From: Fidelibacterota bacterium
Lineage (GTDB): Bacteria > Fidelibacterota > UBA8477 > JABMPR01
Assembly: GCA_016845065.1 (NCBI GenBank)
Contig: JAERTG010000121.1
Location: 62,001-126,000, forward strand
DNA length: 64,000 bases
Direction of reading: 5' to 3'
Positions 18,141 through 27,245 of this stretch are shown here, in pieces (within the stretch, counting starts at the first letter, position 1; each line of letters begins with the position of its first letter). The notes under the pieces are model-generated. The model was not told the origin of the DNA. It did not search any database and saw only the letters and a program-made list of their open reading frames with translations. The translations under genes were made by a program, and so were the position numbers.

Positions 18141-19633
18141 TATTCAACTCCCTTATAGTCTGTACACTGATATATATCAATTTTTCGAACCATTTGACCA
18201 AAATTTTCAATTCTAATGCTCCTCAGCTTCTTCACTTCGCTGAAATAGGGTGTGATTTTTTTTGATTTAAAACGATATTCGCGTCTGTCATCTACCACAA
18301 GCAAACCAGTTCTCCCCTTGAGATTCTCGTCTTTCAGCCAGATATCAAATTGAAGCGCATGCTTTCCGATAATATCCTGGGCGTATGTTCTGGGTTGACC
18401 TGGCATATAGAATTTCAATAGGGATGCGGCCTTGTAATTGGTGCTAAAGATAAAGGGTGATTCCCCTTCATTTCTTAAAGAATCCTGCACACTGTTGACA
18501 TCATGCGCTGCTATTTTCCAACCACTCCAGGTATTCCCTTCTCCCAGGGGAACATCGGGAATAGCCACAACAGAGATACCAACGAGGAGAAATATGAGCG
18601 AGGAGAAAACACCGTTTCGCATACGATTAAACCTATTGGGAGTTTGGAAGAGATGATAAATCCCCAGGATTATGAGTGACCAATATGCTGGCGCCAGCCA
18701 ATTCATTTTTACCAAACTACGGAAACTCACTGCAGTAAAAAATACTGAGGTGACTAAGCCACTGCTAAGCAATAGTAATAATTTGTCTTCCATCCCTCTG
18801 ATGAGTTTGCGGCCATATCTAAACAGGGTAGCTATTACAACCACAAACAAATATGGGGATAGAATGAAAAGCTGTGATCCTATCAACTCTCCAAAGTGTT
18901 TAACCTTCCAGTGTCCCATCCCAGAGGCACGTTGAGAACCTTGAAAAGCGAAGGAAATCCAGTCATGTTGTACATTCCAGATCAGTACAGGTGAGAAAAC
19001 CAGTATTGCCAAAAGAACCCCCAGGTAAGGATGTGGAGTGAGGAGCCACTTTCTTTGATGGGTTGAAACTATGGTAAAAAGAAACACTGAAGGCACTAAC
19101 ATAACTCCTGAATATTTTCCTAACCAGGCCAGGCCCATGAACAAACCCGCTACATACCACCAATTCGGGTTTTCTGTCTGAATCAGTTTCCACAATGCAT
19201 AAATTGTTGCTGTCCAGCAAAAGAGTAGGGGCGTGTCTGGCGTGATGACAAATCCATATAGTTCGAATACGATTGAAGCATTGAGGGCAAGCAAAGTCCA
19301 GAAAGTTTGTCGTGAATTGCTGAACATTTCTTGAATCAATCGCGCCCAAATGACATTCATACCGAGATACCAGAGAACAGCTGCAAACTTGATTCCGAAT
19401 ATGGTTTGACCAAAAATAAGGGTTGTGATCCATATGCTGTAACTTGCTAAAGGAGGATGATCAAAGTAGGATAGTGCAAGATCTCGACTCCAACTCCAAT
19501 AATAGGCTTCCTGTGGAGTCAGGGGTAAAAAAAGAGCCAGAAATAAGCGAAAGAATGTGAACCCTAAAATTACTTGCCAGCTTCTTGTAGGGATTCCTAT
19601 GTAGCTTTCTTTCAAAGTGATCTTATCAGGCAT
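18140..19633 (-). CDS. GT-C (GT39/ArnT-like) membrane glycosyltransferase
   Basis: This 497-residue polytopic protein carries the PMT_2-type first periplasmic loop: TPQEAYYWSWSRDLALSYFD followed by HPPLASYSIW. The acidic pair and H-P-P motif match ArnT and related undecaprenyl-phosphate-sugar transferases. Around ten helices follow, then a C-terminal periplasmic domain of about 130 residues. It is coupled to the S9 peptidase gene by a TAATG junction, though no functional link is obvious. It is a second GT-C enzyme in this window, with low similarity to the one at 983. Confidence 0.82.
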   Translation of the reverse strand: MPDKITLKESYIGIPTRSWQVILGFTFFRLFLALFLPLTPQEAYYWSWSRDLALSYFDHPPLASYSIWITTLIFGQTIFGIKFAAVLWYLGMNVIWARLIQEMFSNSRQTFWTLLALNASIVFELYGFVITPDTPLLFCWTATIYALWKLIQTENPNWWYVAGLFMGLAWLGKYSGVMLVPSVFLFTIVSTHQRKWLLTPHPYLGVLLAILVFSPVLIWNVQHDWISFAFQGSQRASGMGHWKVKHFGELIGSQLFILSPYLFVVVIATLFRYGRKLIRGMEDKLLLLLSSGLVTSVFFTAVSFRSLVKMNWLAPAYWSLIILGIYHLFQTPNRFNRMRNGVFSSLIFLLVGISVVAIPDVPLGEGNTWSGWKIAAHDVNSVQDSLRNEGESPFIFSTNYKAASLLKFYMPGQPRTYAQDIIGKHALQFDIWLKDENLKGRTGLLVVDDRREYRFKSKKITPYFSEVKKLRSIRIENFGQMVRKIDIYQCTDYKGVE

Positions 19634-19742
19634 GGGGTATTTCCTATACTATACTGGATTGGCTTCAGGCTAGAAGATAGTAATACGCAATCGTATGTCG
19701 ACTGATATTGTTTTTTCTGGGAGGTAAAAAGTAGTGGAAACT

Positions 19743-19760
19743 AACCCTTATAGAAGGGTT
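19743..19760 (-). terminator. Possible terminator hairpin
   Basis: AACCCTT and AAGGGTT form a perfect 7-bp stem around a 4-base loop, 13 bases after the stop of the minus-strand gene at 19773. The following T stretch on the minus strand is poor, so termination may be weak. Confidence 0.35.
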
Positions 19761-19772
19761 GGTCAGGAGGTT

Positions 19773-20078
19773 CTAGTCGCGACCACTATTATATTTTAGG
19801 CGTTCTACAACTATGTTTCGGTCAGATTTCCCCTTATAGGCTTCCTGTGAAACAATATCCTTCCGTCCGGGATACCCTGCCTTGGAGAGGGTAGTCAGTT
19901 GATCCTCATCATCGTCATTGGGGCAGAAAGCGCAGTGGGCATCTTCATCTTCATCCAAGTCATGAGTGGCAGCACAAGAACTATGGACTTTATTCTCCCC
20001 GGTCATAATGAGTGCAATACTCATGATGAGCATGGCTCCACCAATTATTCCAATTGTGAGCAATAATAACATCGTCAA
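19773..20078 (-). CDS. Small membrane protein with Cys/Asp-rich segment
   Basis: The 101-residue product has one N-terminal membrane helix (about residues 3-25), then a segment with three cysteines and many acids: SSCAATHDLDEDEDAHC followed by AFCPNDDDED. The Cys-His-Cys-x2-Cys arrangement suggests metal or cluster binding, and there is loose resemblance to NqrM-like small proteins, but this is not an assignment. Its ATG overlaps the yciH stop (ATGA), so the two are translated together. Function unknown. Confidence 0.55.
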   Translation of the reverse strand: MTMLLLLTIGIIGGAMLIMSIALIMTGENKVHSSCAATHDLDEDEDAHCAFCPNDDDEDQLTTLSKAGYPGRKDIVSQEAYKGKSDRNIVVERLKYNSGRD

Positions 20079-20389
20079 CCTTTTACTTCGTAACCTTCAT
20101 CGCTCAAGTATACACGAAAACGGTCCCGATGTTCACCCTGGATTTCAATTTTCTCGTTTTTTGTCGTCCCACCGGCACTTACTAGGTTTTTTAACTGTTT
20201 TGCCAGTGCCTTCATATCTGGAACACCTTCCATGTCATACAAGATAGTGATTGGTTTGCCTCTACGTTTTTCCATGCGTAAACGCACAATCCTACTACCA
20301 CTCATCTGTTTACTTGATGAATGATCGTCGGCTGCATTGAAGCTCCAGCCTTCACCTACACTGATTCTTTTGGATTTCTTCCTTGCCAT
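20075..20389 (-). CDS. yciH: SUI1/eIF1-like translation factor YciH
   Basis: This 104-residue protein has a basic N-terminus and a SUI1 domain: VRLRMEKRRGKPITILYDME, AKQLKNLVSAGGTTKNEKIE and IQGEHRDRFRVYL match the family's KxRxGKxVTxIxG, LK-x-C-GxGG-T-x-k and QGD-x-R blocks. YciH-type bacterial proteins discriminate against aberrant initiation complexes on the ribosome, mainly under stress. The stop overlaps the following small membrane-protein gene by 4 bases. Confidence 0.85.
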   Translation of the reverse strand: MARKKSKRISVGEGWSFNAADDHSSSKQMSGSRIVRLRMEKRRGKPITILYDMEGVPDMKALAKQLKNLVSAGGTTKNEKIEIQGEHRDRFRVYLSDEGYEVKG

Positions 20390-20423
20390 ACCTCAATAAT
20401 CTATTCCTCGGTGTTCGGATTGA

Positions 20424-20458
20424 AACAAAAAGTCCCATCTGTTTCCAGACGGGACTTT
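20424..20458 (-). terminator. Intrinsic terminator after the cDPG-synthetase-like gene
   Basis: A 12-bp stem with one mismatch (AAAGTCCC-TCTG with CAGA-GGGACTTT, loop TTTC) is followed on the minus strand by TTTTTGTTT. It lies about 50 bases beyond the stop at 20510. A second small hairpin (TGAAAG/CTTTCA, about 20473-20491) lies in between. Confidence 0.75.
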
Positions 20459-20509
20459 AATTGTCTGAGGCATGAAAGTGTTAAACTTTCATCCCTCTAA
20501 ACCAGAGAT

Positions 20510-21865
20510 TTATGCCTGGTTCTTTTTTACAGCCGCTTCCATTTCCTTGAGAACTTCTGGATTAAGAATTGAAGCCAGTGTAGGTTTCCCAATTTCCTGC
20601 AGTTTATAGGTTACCCGCACGGAAGGTTTTTCGATATTGATGATGCGTCTCAGATCAATGGGTGTACCAATAATCACGGCTTCACATTCAACCTGATTAA
20701 TGGTGGTTTCAAGATCTTTCATTTGCTCATCACCATAGCCCATGGCTGGCAATATTTGACCAATATCGGGGTATTTCTCGAAGGTTTCTGAAAGTTTGCC
20801 AACAGTCCAGGCTCTTGGATCAACCAGACTCTCTGCACCGTATTTCTCAGCCGCTACAACACCTGCGCCATATTGCATCTCTCCATGGGTCAAGGTTGGA
20901 CCATCTTCGACGACCAGTACTTTTTTACCATAAATAACATCCTCGTCATCTACCGATACTGGTGATGCGGCATCCACCACGATGGCTTCTGGATTCACAA
21001 TCCGGATATTTTCTCGGACTGTAGCAATATCATCAATATCAGCAGTATCAATTTTATTGATAACGATAACATCTGCCATGAGGAGGTTAGTTTCACCAGG
21101 ATAATAGGTTAATTCATGACCTGCTCGATGTGGGTCTACAACTGTAATCATAATGTCAGGCATGTAAAACGGCATATCATTGTTCCCGCCATCCCAGACA
21201 ATAATATCAGCTTCTTTTTCTGCTTCCCTCAGAATGGCTTCATAATCAACACCAGCATAAACAACCGTATTGTTCATGATGTGTGGTTCATATTCTTCCA
21301 TTTCTTCTATTGTACAATCATGGTTCTTAAGATCAGTCAATTCAGCAAAGCGTTGCACTTTTTGTTTTACGAGATCTCCATATGGCATGGGGTGACGGAT
21401 GGCAACAACCTTTTTACCCTGGGCCGTGAGGTGGTCACAAACAGCGCGGGTAGTCTGACTTTTACCACAGCCTGTTCTGGCTGCACATATAGCAACCACA
21501 GGTTTGGTGCTTGGAATCATGGTTGACTTTGCGCCCATTAATCGAAAATCTGCACCTGCATAGTTCACAATAGCTGCCTTCGACATGACATAGTCGTATG
21601 GTAGATCACTATAGGAAAATACAACTTCGTCAACATCAAGATCATAAATCAGATCTTCTAACTCCTCTTCATCATGAATGGAGATTCCCTCTGGGTAAAG
21701 ACTACCAGCTAATTCAGCAGGATATTTCCTGCCGTCAATATCTGGAATCTGCGTAGCTGTGAATGCCACCACTTCGTAATCTTCATTTTCTCGGAAGAAA
21801 ACATTAAAATTATGAAAATCGCGCCCGGCAGCGCCCATGATCAATACTTTAACTCGATCGCTCAT
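20510..21865 (-). CDS. Cyclic 2,3-diphosphoglycerate synthetase-like P-loop protein
   Basis: This 451-residue protein begins with a Rossmann-like domain (VLIMGAAGRDFHNFN) and has a P-loop AARTGCGKSQTTRAV near residue 130. WDGGNNDMPFYMPDI and VIVINKIDTAD follow, as in the family of cyclic 2,3-DPG synthetases and related GTPase-like proteins. In thermophilic methanogens the enzyme closes 2,3-bisphosphoglycerate into the cyclic osmolyte; in mesophilic bacteria the role of homologues is unproven. It is a single-gene unit with its own terminator and a 172-base upstream gap. The cDPG reaction should not be taken as established here. Confidence 0.75.
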   Translation of the reverse strand: MSDRVKVLIMGAAGRDFHNFNVFFRENEDYEVVAFTATQIPDIDGRKYPAELAGSLYPEGISIHDEEELEDLIYDLDVDEVVFSYSDLPYDYVMSKAAIVNYAGADFRLMGAKSTMIPSTKPVVAICAARTGCGKSQTTRAVCDHLTAQGKKVVAIRHPMPYGDLVKQKVQRFAELTDLKNHDCTIEEMEEYEPHIMNNTVVYAGVDYEAILREAEKEADIIVWDGGNNDMPFYMPDIMITVVDPHRAGHELTYYPGETNLLMADVIVINKIDTADIDDIATVRENIRIVNPEAIVVDAASPVSVDDEDVIYGKKVLVVEDGPTLTHGEMQYGAGVVAAEKYGAESLVDPRAWTVGKLSETFEKYPDIGQILPAMGYGDEQMKDLETTINQVECEAVIIGTPIDLRRIINIEKPSVRVTYKLQEIGKPTLASILNPEVLKEMEAAVKKNQA

Positions 21866-22037
21866 TGTATCTCCTTTATGTAATAATTTCTAATTTCAAC
21901 TAAAAGTTACATCACGGATCAATGCAAAATTCTCGCCAATGTTGGCAAGTTTGTAATGCAAATATTATAATCCTATTTATTAATATGTATAGAGAATGTT
22001 AGGCATTGATCAAGCCATCCATTCAGAAAACAAGTAT

Positions 22038-23090
22038 CTAGTAATTGTCTTTACTACCGGGGACATTTGGGAAAAGAGCACCTTCCTCTCGATAGGCGAA
22101 GTTTGCTAACTCAGGATCCTTTTCCAACTCTTCGATTATTTTTGAAATCTCACCTTCCATATAGGCAAATTCCATATGTCGATAGAGTCGCTTTCTGTAT
22201 TCTGAAGCACCTGGGAATCCCTTGAGATACCAGCTCAGATGTTTCTTGATGTAATTGGTTGCCCGGTTGTCGCCCATGGCTAATGCCTCAAGATATAGAT
22301 GGCGATGACATAATTTCACACGATCAATCAATCGTACTGCCTCAGGAAGGGTTCCAGTCTCTAAATATTCATTGATCTCACGAAATATCCAGGGATTCCC
22401 TAATGCTCTACGACCAATCATCACACCGTCACACCCGGTTTCATCAATCATGCGCTTTGCATCCGCTGCGCTCTTTATGTCCCCGTTACCAATAAGAGGA
22501 ATACTGATAGCTTTGCGTGTTTCAGCGATTAAGCTCCAATCCGCCTCACCTGTGTACAATTGCTTGGTAGTTCTGGGGTGCAGGGTGAGTGCCTTTATAC
22601 CAGCTTCCTCGAGTGCTGCCGCTGCTACTGGTGCCACAATACACCCTTGGTTCCATCCTGATCGTATTTTGGCCGTCACTGGTATGGAAACAGCTTCCAC
22701 AACGGCTCTGGCCACATCATCCATGAGAGGTAGATCCTTAAGAATAGCCGATCCAGCTCCCCTTTTGGTGACTTTTGGAACAGGACATCCAAAGTTCAGA
22801 TCAATGATGTCGGGTTTAACCACATCTTCTATATATCTGGCACTCTGAGCTAGAACTTCTGGTGTTTCACCAAAAATCTGGACCCCGAGAGGTCGTTCAG
22901 ATTCAGTGAACTTCATCATATCCAAGGTTTTCTGATTCTCTCGGATAATGCCATTAGCAGAAACAAATTCTGTATAGACCAGACCCGCTCCCTGTTCTTT
23001 GCATAGCACTCGAAATGGATGACCCGTCACTCCTGCCATGGGAGCGAGCAGGGCTTTGGATTTCAATTGTATGGGTCCAATCTTAAACAT
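22038..23090 (-). CDS. dusB: tRNA-dihydrouridine synthase
   Basis: This 350-residue protein starts ALLAPMAGVTGHPFR, the FMN-binding opening of Dus enzymes. It has DLNFGCPVPKVTKRGAGSA with the catalytic cysteine, KIRSGWN, LHPRTTKQLYTG and GNGDIKSAADA, ending with a C-terminal helical tRNA-binding region. GCPVPKVTKRGAGSA is typical of the DusB subgroup. It reduces specific uridines in the tRNA D-loop using FMN and NADPH. It is separate from its neighbours by gaps of about 75-170 bases. Confidence 0.93.
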   Translation of the reverse strand: MFKIGPIQLKSKALLAPMAGVTGHPFRVLCKEQGAGLVYTEFVSANGIIRENQKTLDMMKFTESERPLGVQIFGETPEVLAQSARYIEDVVKPDIIDLNFGCPVPKVTKRGAGSAILKDLPLMDDVARAVVEAVSIPVTAKIRSGWNQGCIVAPVAAAALEEAGIKALTLHPRTTKQLYTGEADWSLIAETRKAISIPLIGNGDIKSAADAKRMIDETGCDGVMIGRRALGNPWIFREINEYLETGTLPEAVRLIDRVKLCHRHLYLEALAMGDNRATNYIKKHLSWYLKGFPGASEYRKRLYRHMEFAYMEGEISKIIEELEKDPELANFAYREEGALFPNVPGSKDNY

Positions 23091-23166
23091 CTCAGAACAT
23101 GTTATTCAGCAGGCTTGCTGACAACAAATAAATTTGGATGATGTCTTGGAAAATATGAGGGACGAA

Positions 23167-24594
23167 TCAGTGAGAAAGTTTCTTAATAAACGCTTCACCC
23201 TTGCTTAAGATTGAATCGTGGTCATCTGGTACTGAGAGCTTATTCATTACATTCATGGTATACTCTCTTAACCTGCTCAATGCATCAGGTGAGAACTCAG
23301 TTTGCCATTTATTTAATGAGTAGCCCGGCCAAATCTGACTATGTTGTTCATGGACGCTTCGGTAGTGGGCCAGGGTAGCTTCAGACAACAGGAAACTTCC
23401 ACCGGGTCCCACGGAATGTATATCCTTCAATGGGTCATTATTGTCATCCATTTCAAACCCATTGGCAAATTGCCTTACCTGCCGAATGATTTCATCGGCG
23501 TAAACCACTGTGGTGGGCGAAAAAGCCTGTGAATCAAAATTACCACCTACAAAAGGAGCCAATCCTACCTTTCCAATGGAATTTGTGAGATGGTTTATCC
23601 ATAGGGTACCGCTGGCCAACAGATCGGGTCCCCATCCAGTCCCACTGCCAGATGTTCCGGCATGCGGGAGTTTGTAGTAATCCATCATCTCAGCACAAGC
23701 AAGGTTTACCAGCATGGTTTGGGATGTGTAGGCGGAAATCATATTCTGCATTTCAAATACAGAAGGTAGACTTCCCAAAATGACTGGCGTCCCCGGCTTA
23801 ACTAATTGAGAAAATACAAGACCCGCCAACAATTCAGCATTGAGCATAACAAGGGTGCCCTCTGCAGTGATGGGTGCTGTCGCTCCCGACATCCCATAAC
23901 TGGAGAAAATAAACGGTAAATCCCGATCGATGGTTGAGAATATTTTATCAGTTGTGTCCTCATTCAAAACCAGCGGTGTAATTGGATTGAAATAGGGGAG
24001 CACAAATGGATCCTGAGCAAGATCACCATGAAGATGCTCCAACATCCGAAGGGTTTGTTCAAATTGTCGTGGTTCGGATATGAGAATAATGATTGGTTTG
24101 CTCGTGTTCGCCATCATCTCAAGAGCGGCTGTCACCTCTCCCACTTTTGAGTTGTCGTTCTGGATCACGCCAGGAGTTGAGACAAGATCAAACTGGGAAA
24201 GCGTGTTACCCAGAGCTGTGGCAAGCTCAACATGATTCCTTAAAAATGGAGTTGCCGCATCATTTTCAGCATTTTGGTACCAGGAGTTGGTTACTCCGAT
24301 CCCATATATTGTTCCAGTTTGCTGCTGTCCTCCCAATGAGAAGGCCAGGCTTTTATCTCTTCTGTAAACATTGATTTTTGGTGGTGCGGAATGGAGAGCC
24401 TGCTCTACCAATTCGTCGGGAATTCGAATTAGATCCCCATCAATTGCTCCACCTAAAGCTTTTGAGAAGACGGCTCTAGCCCGTCCGGAGTCTACCCGTA
24501 TCCCCGTATGGGACAGTACTTTAAGGGAATCCTGATGAATTTTCAGGATTTGATCCTGATCGAGTATTGCTATTTTGGGTTGTATACTGTTCAT
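23167..24594 (-). CDS. MttB-family (non-pyrrolysine) methyltransferase
   Basis: The 475-residue product matches the trimethylamine methyltransferase (MttB) superfamily in length and in its N-terminal pattern: ILKIHQDSLKVLSHTGIRVD, IPDELVEQALHSAPP, then GTIYGIGVTN and the barrel segment AGTSGSGTGWGPD. The gene is uninterrupted, so it has no amber codon and no pyrrolysine; homologues without pyrrolysine include glycine betaine (MtgB) and other quaternary-amine demethylases that pass a methyl group to a corrinoid protein. No corrinoid protein, MtgA-like partner or activator is nearby, and the substrate is unknown. Flanked by dusB and rsgA, with small gaps. Confidence 0.8.
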   Translation of the reverse strand: MNSIQPKIAILDQDQILKIHQDSLKVLSHTGIRVDSGRARAVFSKALGGAIDGDLIRIPDELVEQALHSAPPKINVYRRDKSLAFSLGGQQQTGTIYGIGVTNSWYQNAENDAATPFLRNHVELATALGNTLSQFDLVSTPGVIQNDNSKVGEVTAALEMMANTSKPIIILISEPRQFEQTLRMLEHLHGDLAQDPFVLPYFNPITPLVLNEDTTDKIFSTIDRDLPFIFSSYGMSGATAPITAEGTLVMLNAELLAGLVFSQLVKPGTPVILGSLPSVFEMQNMISAYTSQTMLVNLACAEMMDYYKLPHAGTSGSGTGWGPDLLASGTLWINHLTNSIGKVGLAPFVGGNFDSQAFSPTTVVYADEIIRQVRQFANGFEMDDNNDPLKDIHSVGPGGSFLLSEATLAHYRSVHEQHSQIWPGYSLNKWQTEFSPDALSRLREYTMNVMNKLSVPDDHDSILSKGEAFIKKLSH

Positions 24595-24645
24595 GGATTC
24601 AAGTCTTGATTGAAAATAGGGTTATTTTAAACTACGGATGACAAC

Positions 24646-25728
24646 CTATCTTCTTTTTTTGCCTTTGTGCTCTCGGGCATAACGTCTTTGTTCTTTGCTT
24701 ACGGCTCTCCACCTCTCCTTTTCAGCCCGTTCTGCTCCGGCATCCACTTTCCGTTCCAGATAGGAGAGTTCCTTTTTCAACTTTTTGTAATTATTAATTC
24801 TTTCCTCGGATAGATCGCCACTTTCCACGGCAGCATTTACAGCACAACCAGGTTCAGTATCATGTGAACAATCAGAAAACTTGCACTCCACTGCAATCTC
24901 GTCGATGTCTGAGAAACTTTTATCAAGGTTGTCGTCCGGACGCCAGAGCTGAAGCTCGCGCATCCCGGGAGTGTCGATCAAGAGACCACCATTTGGTAGA
25001 AATATCAGTTCACGATGAGTAGTTGTATGCCGACCTTTACCGTCCTTTTCTCGCACAGAGGCTGTATGAAGGAGCTCATGTCCTACAAAGTGATTAATAA
25101 GCGTGGATTTGCCAACCCCTGAGGAACCTAACAGGGCGATTGTCTGGCCGGGAGAGATATACTTTCTCAGATCACTCAAACCCACCTCGGCTTTGGCACT
25201 AACGGAGTAGATGGGCACATTCTGAATCCTTTGCTGAAGTGAATCTATGATAGGTTCTGTAGAATCTACGAGATCAGACTTAGCCAGGATAATCACTGGT
25301 TTTGCTCCACTTTCGACAACGAGGGCAACATACCTTTCCAATCGAGCTGGATTTAGGTCAGCCCCAAATGTTGATACTATCCATACTGTATCCAGGTTGG
25401 TCGCCATGACTTGTTCATTGGAATTCTTTCCGGCTACCTTGCGGGAAAACGTAGATTTTCGCGGCAAGACACAACGGATAGTTGCTTTCCCTCTGGCATC
25501 TGTATCATCCACAACCACCCAGTCCCCTACAGCAGGCAATTCTGTTTGCTTGAAGGGTGCATGATATAGTCTTCCAGCTGCCTTAGCAGACATATCATGA
25601 GCTCCTGTATGAACCTTGTATTCACTTCGATGCTCGGAAATAACGCGTGCGGGAATTCCTCTGCCATCCTCTGCAAATGCTAACTTATCAGCCCAGGATT
25701 CATCCCATCCATAGTCTTCAAGACTCAT
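24646..25728 (-). CDS. rsgA: Small ribosomal subunit biogenesis GTPase RsgA
   Basis: This 360-residue protein has an N-terminal OB-fold-like part, then a circularly permuted GTPase: the G4 motif AKSDLVD comes before G1 (GSSGVGKST) and G3 (DTPGMREL). A C-terminal zinc-binding knuckle reads CKFSDCSHDTEPGC, and the tail is lysine/arginine-rich. RsgA (YjeQ) assists late maturation of the 30S subunit. The start at 25728 gives a normal N-terminus. Confidence 0.94.
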   Translation of the reverse strand: MSLEDYGWDESWADKLAFAEDGRGIPARVISEHRSEYKVHTGAHDMSAKAAGRLYHAPFKQTELPAVGDWVVVDDTDARGKATIRCVLPRKSTFSRKVAGKNSNEQVMATNLDTVWIVSTFGADLNPARLERYVALVVESGAKPVIILAKSDLVDSTEPIIDSLQQRIQNVPIYSVSAKAEVGLSDLRKYISPGQTIALLGSSGVGKSTLINHFVGHELLHTASVREKDGKGRHTTTHRELIFLPNGGLLIDTPGMRELQLWRPDDNLDKSFSDIDEIAVECKFSDCSHDTEPGCAVNAAVESGDLSEERINNYKKLKKELSYLERKVDAGAERAEKERWRAVSKEQRRYAREHKGKKRR

Positions 25729-25867
25729 TTATCCGGTCCCGTATTTAATCATACTTTCATTTGACGATTTCATTTTTTTGGTAAATCCTCGTATTAGTCT
25801 TAATTCTAAGCGAGATGTCGTGTAGAACCAGAAATAAAATCCTGAGATGACCAGAGGCATTGATGTC

Positions 25868-26998
25868 CTATGTTGTCTTCAATAAGAATCTACGAGCATA
25901 ATAATATCCAGAAACGATGAGATTACTGGAAGAATAGGTTATTAAAATAAGTAGTGGATATTTTGCCAGTGCGGGTAATCCTGTTTTCATAAGCAGTGTA
26001 CCAAAAAATCCGATGACGATAACATGGACAATATATACTCCATATGAATTCTGATTCAGCATACGCCAGAATTTTCCAGAACGATTAAAATATCTCCAGA
26101 AAGTGCCCAAAATAGTGAACATCATCGCAACCAGCGAAAGATTGAAGCTAATCCACCAGAGAGAACGATAAAGTGGTGTGACACTGAATCCCTCCGGAAA
26201 TATAAAAGGGTAGAGACGTAACAAAATGTGTGAGGTAACTGGTATCCAGGCGATACCATTCAGGACATTGTACAGAAGCTTCCTGGGGGAATTTTGTGTA
26301 AACAATTTTTCCTGAAAGCTTAAAGCTCCCAATAGAAAAACCATGAAATAGATGAGGAGTCTTTCGTTCTCAAAGTCTAACAACGCACTGTGTGACCAAC
26401 TTCGGAAACCAAACCAGGAACCAATAATATAGCTATATATAAATCCAAAACTTACAGCAAGCAGAACCCCGCCTTTGATGGACAATGAGGGTAATCTGAA
26501 TCTAGATTTCAAGAGAACAGCATAGATGACATTAAACAGAAACAACACGGGCAAAAACCACAACCAGTTCTGAGTATTTTCACTCCCAATATGAAAGTAG
26601 GTAGTCCAGGTTTCCTGGGGTAATCCTCTTGAGTAGAGAAAGAAAAATTTGTACATCGGGATTAAAGTGACAACCGCAATCAACCAGGGTAACAGCAATC
26701 TTCTCAGCTTGTTTAGCAAAAAAAGCTTTATCGTCCGATTTTTGATTGATTCAGGCACTAAATACCCGGCTATAAAAAACATGAGGGGCATGACAATTAT
26801 GTCAAACATGATACCAACTATTCCAACCCATGTGATAGTTGTGGGATCATCAACTATCCAGAAGCTACTCCACATACCTGCTGCTTCATATACACCACCA
26901 ATGTGATAGAGCACCACTAAAAATATTGTGAAGGACCTTAGATTGTCCATCCAATAGAGTCTATCTCTCTGATTCTGCTGATCTACGGAGATGCTCAT
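25868..26998 (-). CDS. Acyltransferase family 3 membrane protein
   Basis: This 376-residue polytopic protein begins RLYWMDNLRSFTIFLVVLYH, the Acyl_transf_3 opening with the conserved His after the first helix. About ten membrane helices follow. Members O-acetylate or succinylate surface glycans or glucans. It overlaps the 68-residue membrane-protein gene by 4 bases (ATGA) and lies downstream of the selenoprotein gene on the same strand. The acceptor is unknown. Confidence 0.78.
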   Translation of the reverse strand: MSISVDQQNQRDRLYWMDNLRSFTIFLVVLYHIGGVYEAAGMWSSFWIVDDPTTITWVGIVGIMFDIIVMPLMFFIAGYLVPESIKNRTIKLFLLNKLRRLLLPWLIAVVTLIPMYKFFFLYSRGLPQETWTTYFHIGSENTQNWLWFLPVLFLFNVIYAVLLKSRFRLPSLSIKGGVLLAVSFGFIYSYIIGSWFGFRSWSHSALLDFENERLLIYFMVFLLGALSFQEKLFTQNSPRKLLYNVLNGIAWIPVTSHILLRLYPFIFPEGFSVTPLYRSLWWISFNLSLVAMMFTILGTFWRYFNRSGKFWRMLNQNSYGVYIVHVIVIGFFGTLLMKTGLPALAKYPLLILITYSSSNLIVSGYYYARRFLLKTT

Positions 26999-27201
26999 TT
27001 TTGTTCGTCCTCCCCTATTTTCCCGCGATGATAATCTGCCCAGAAAAAGGTAGTTTTTGCCATTTCCTCCACACCTGGTATACTCTCTTGAGGTTTTATC
27101 TTCTTCTTGTAGCTTAAAAGAATCGCAACTGCTACAATTAAAACTGCGAGAAGTCCCAGGAGGATATATACGAGGGTTAGAGTTTCAATAAAAAGTGACA
27201 T
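26995..27201 (-). CDS. Short single-pass membrane protein
   Basis: This 68-residue protein has one strong membrane helix (about residues 7-29) and a charged cytoplasmic tail containing TTFFWADYHRGKIGEDEQK. No family is recognised. The stop overlaps the acyltransferase start by 4 bases, which argues that it is translated with it. AGAAGAA directly precedes the ATG. Confidence 0.5.
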   Translation of the reverse strand: MSLFIETLTLVYILLGLLAVLIVAVAILLSYKKKIKPQESIPGVEEMAKTTFFWADYHRGKIGEDEQK

Positions 27202-27245
27202 TTCTTCTCATATTGAAGCTTCTGAAGACTGCTTACCGAACAGTT

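Noticed and set aside
21866-22037. Possible regulatory RNA in the gap before the cDPG-synthetase-like gene
   Set aside because: It is AT-rich with no stable stem longer than about 5 bp and no conserved riboswitch motif that I could recognise.
25729-25862. A 44-codon minus-strand reading frame ending next to the rsgA start
   Set aside because: It has no recognisable family, no good start signal and basic, low-information content; the stop touching the rsgA ATG could be chance.
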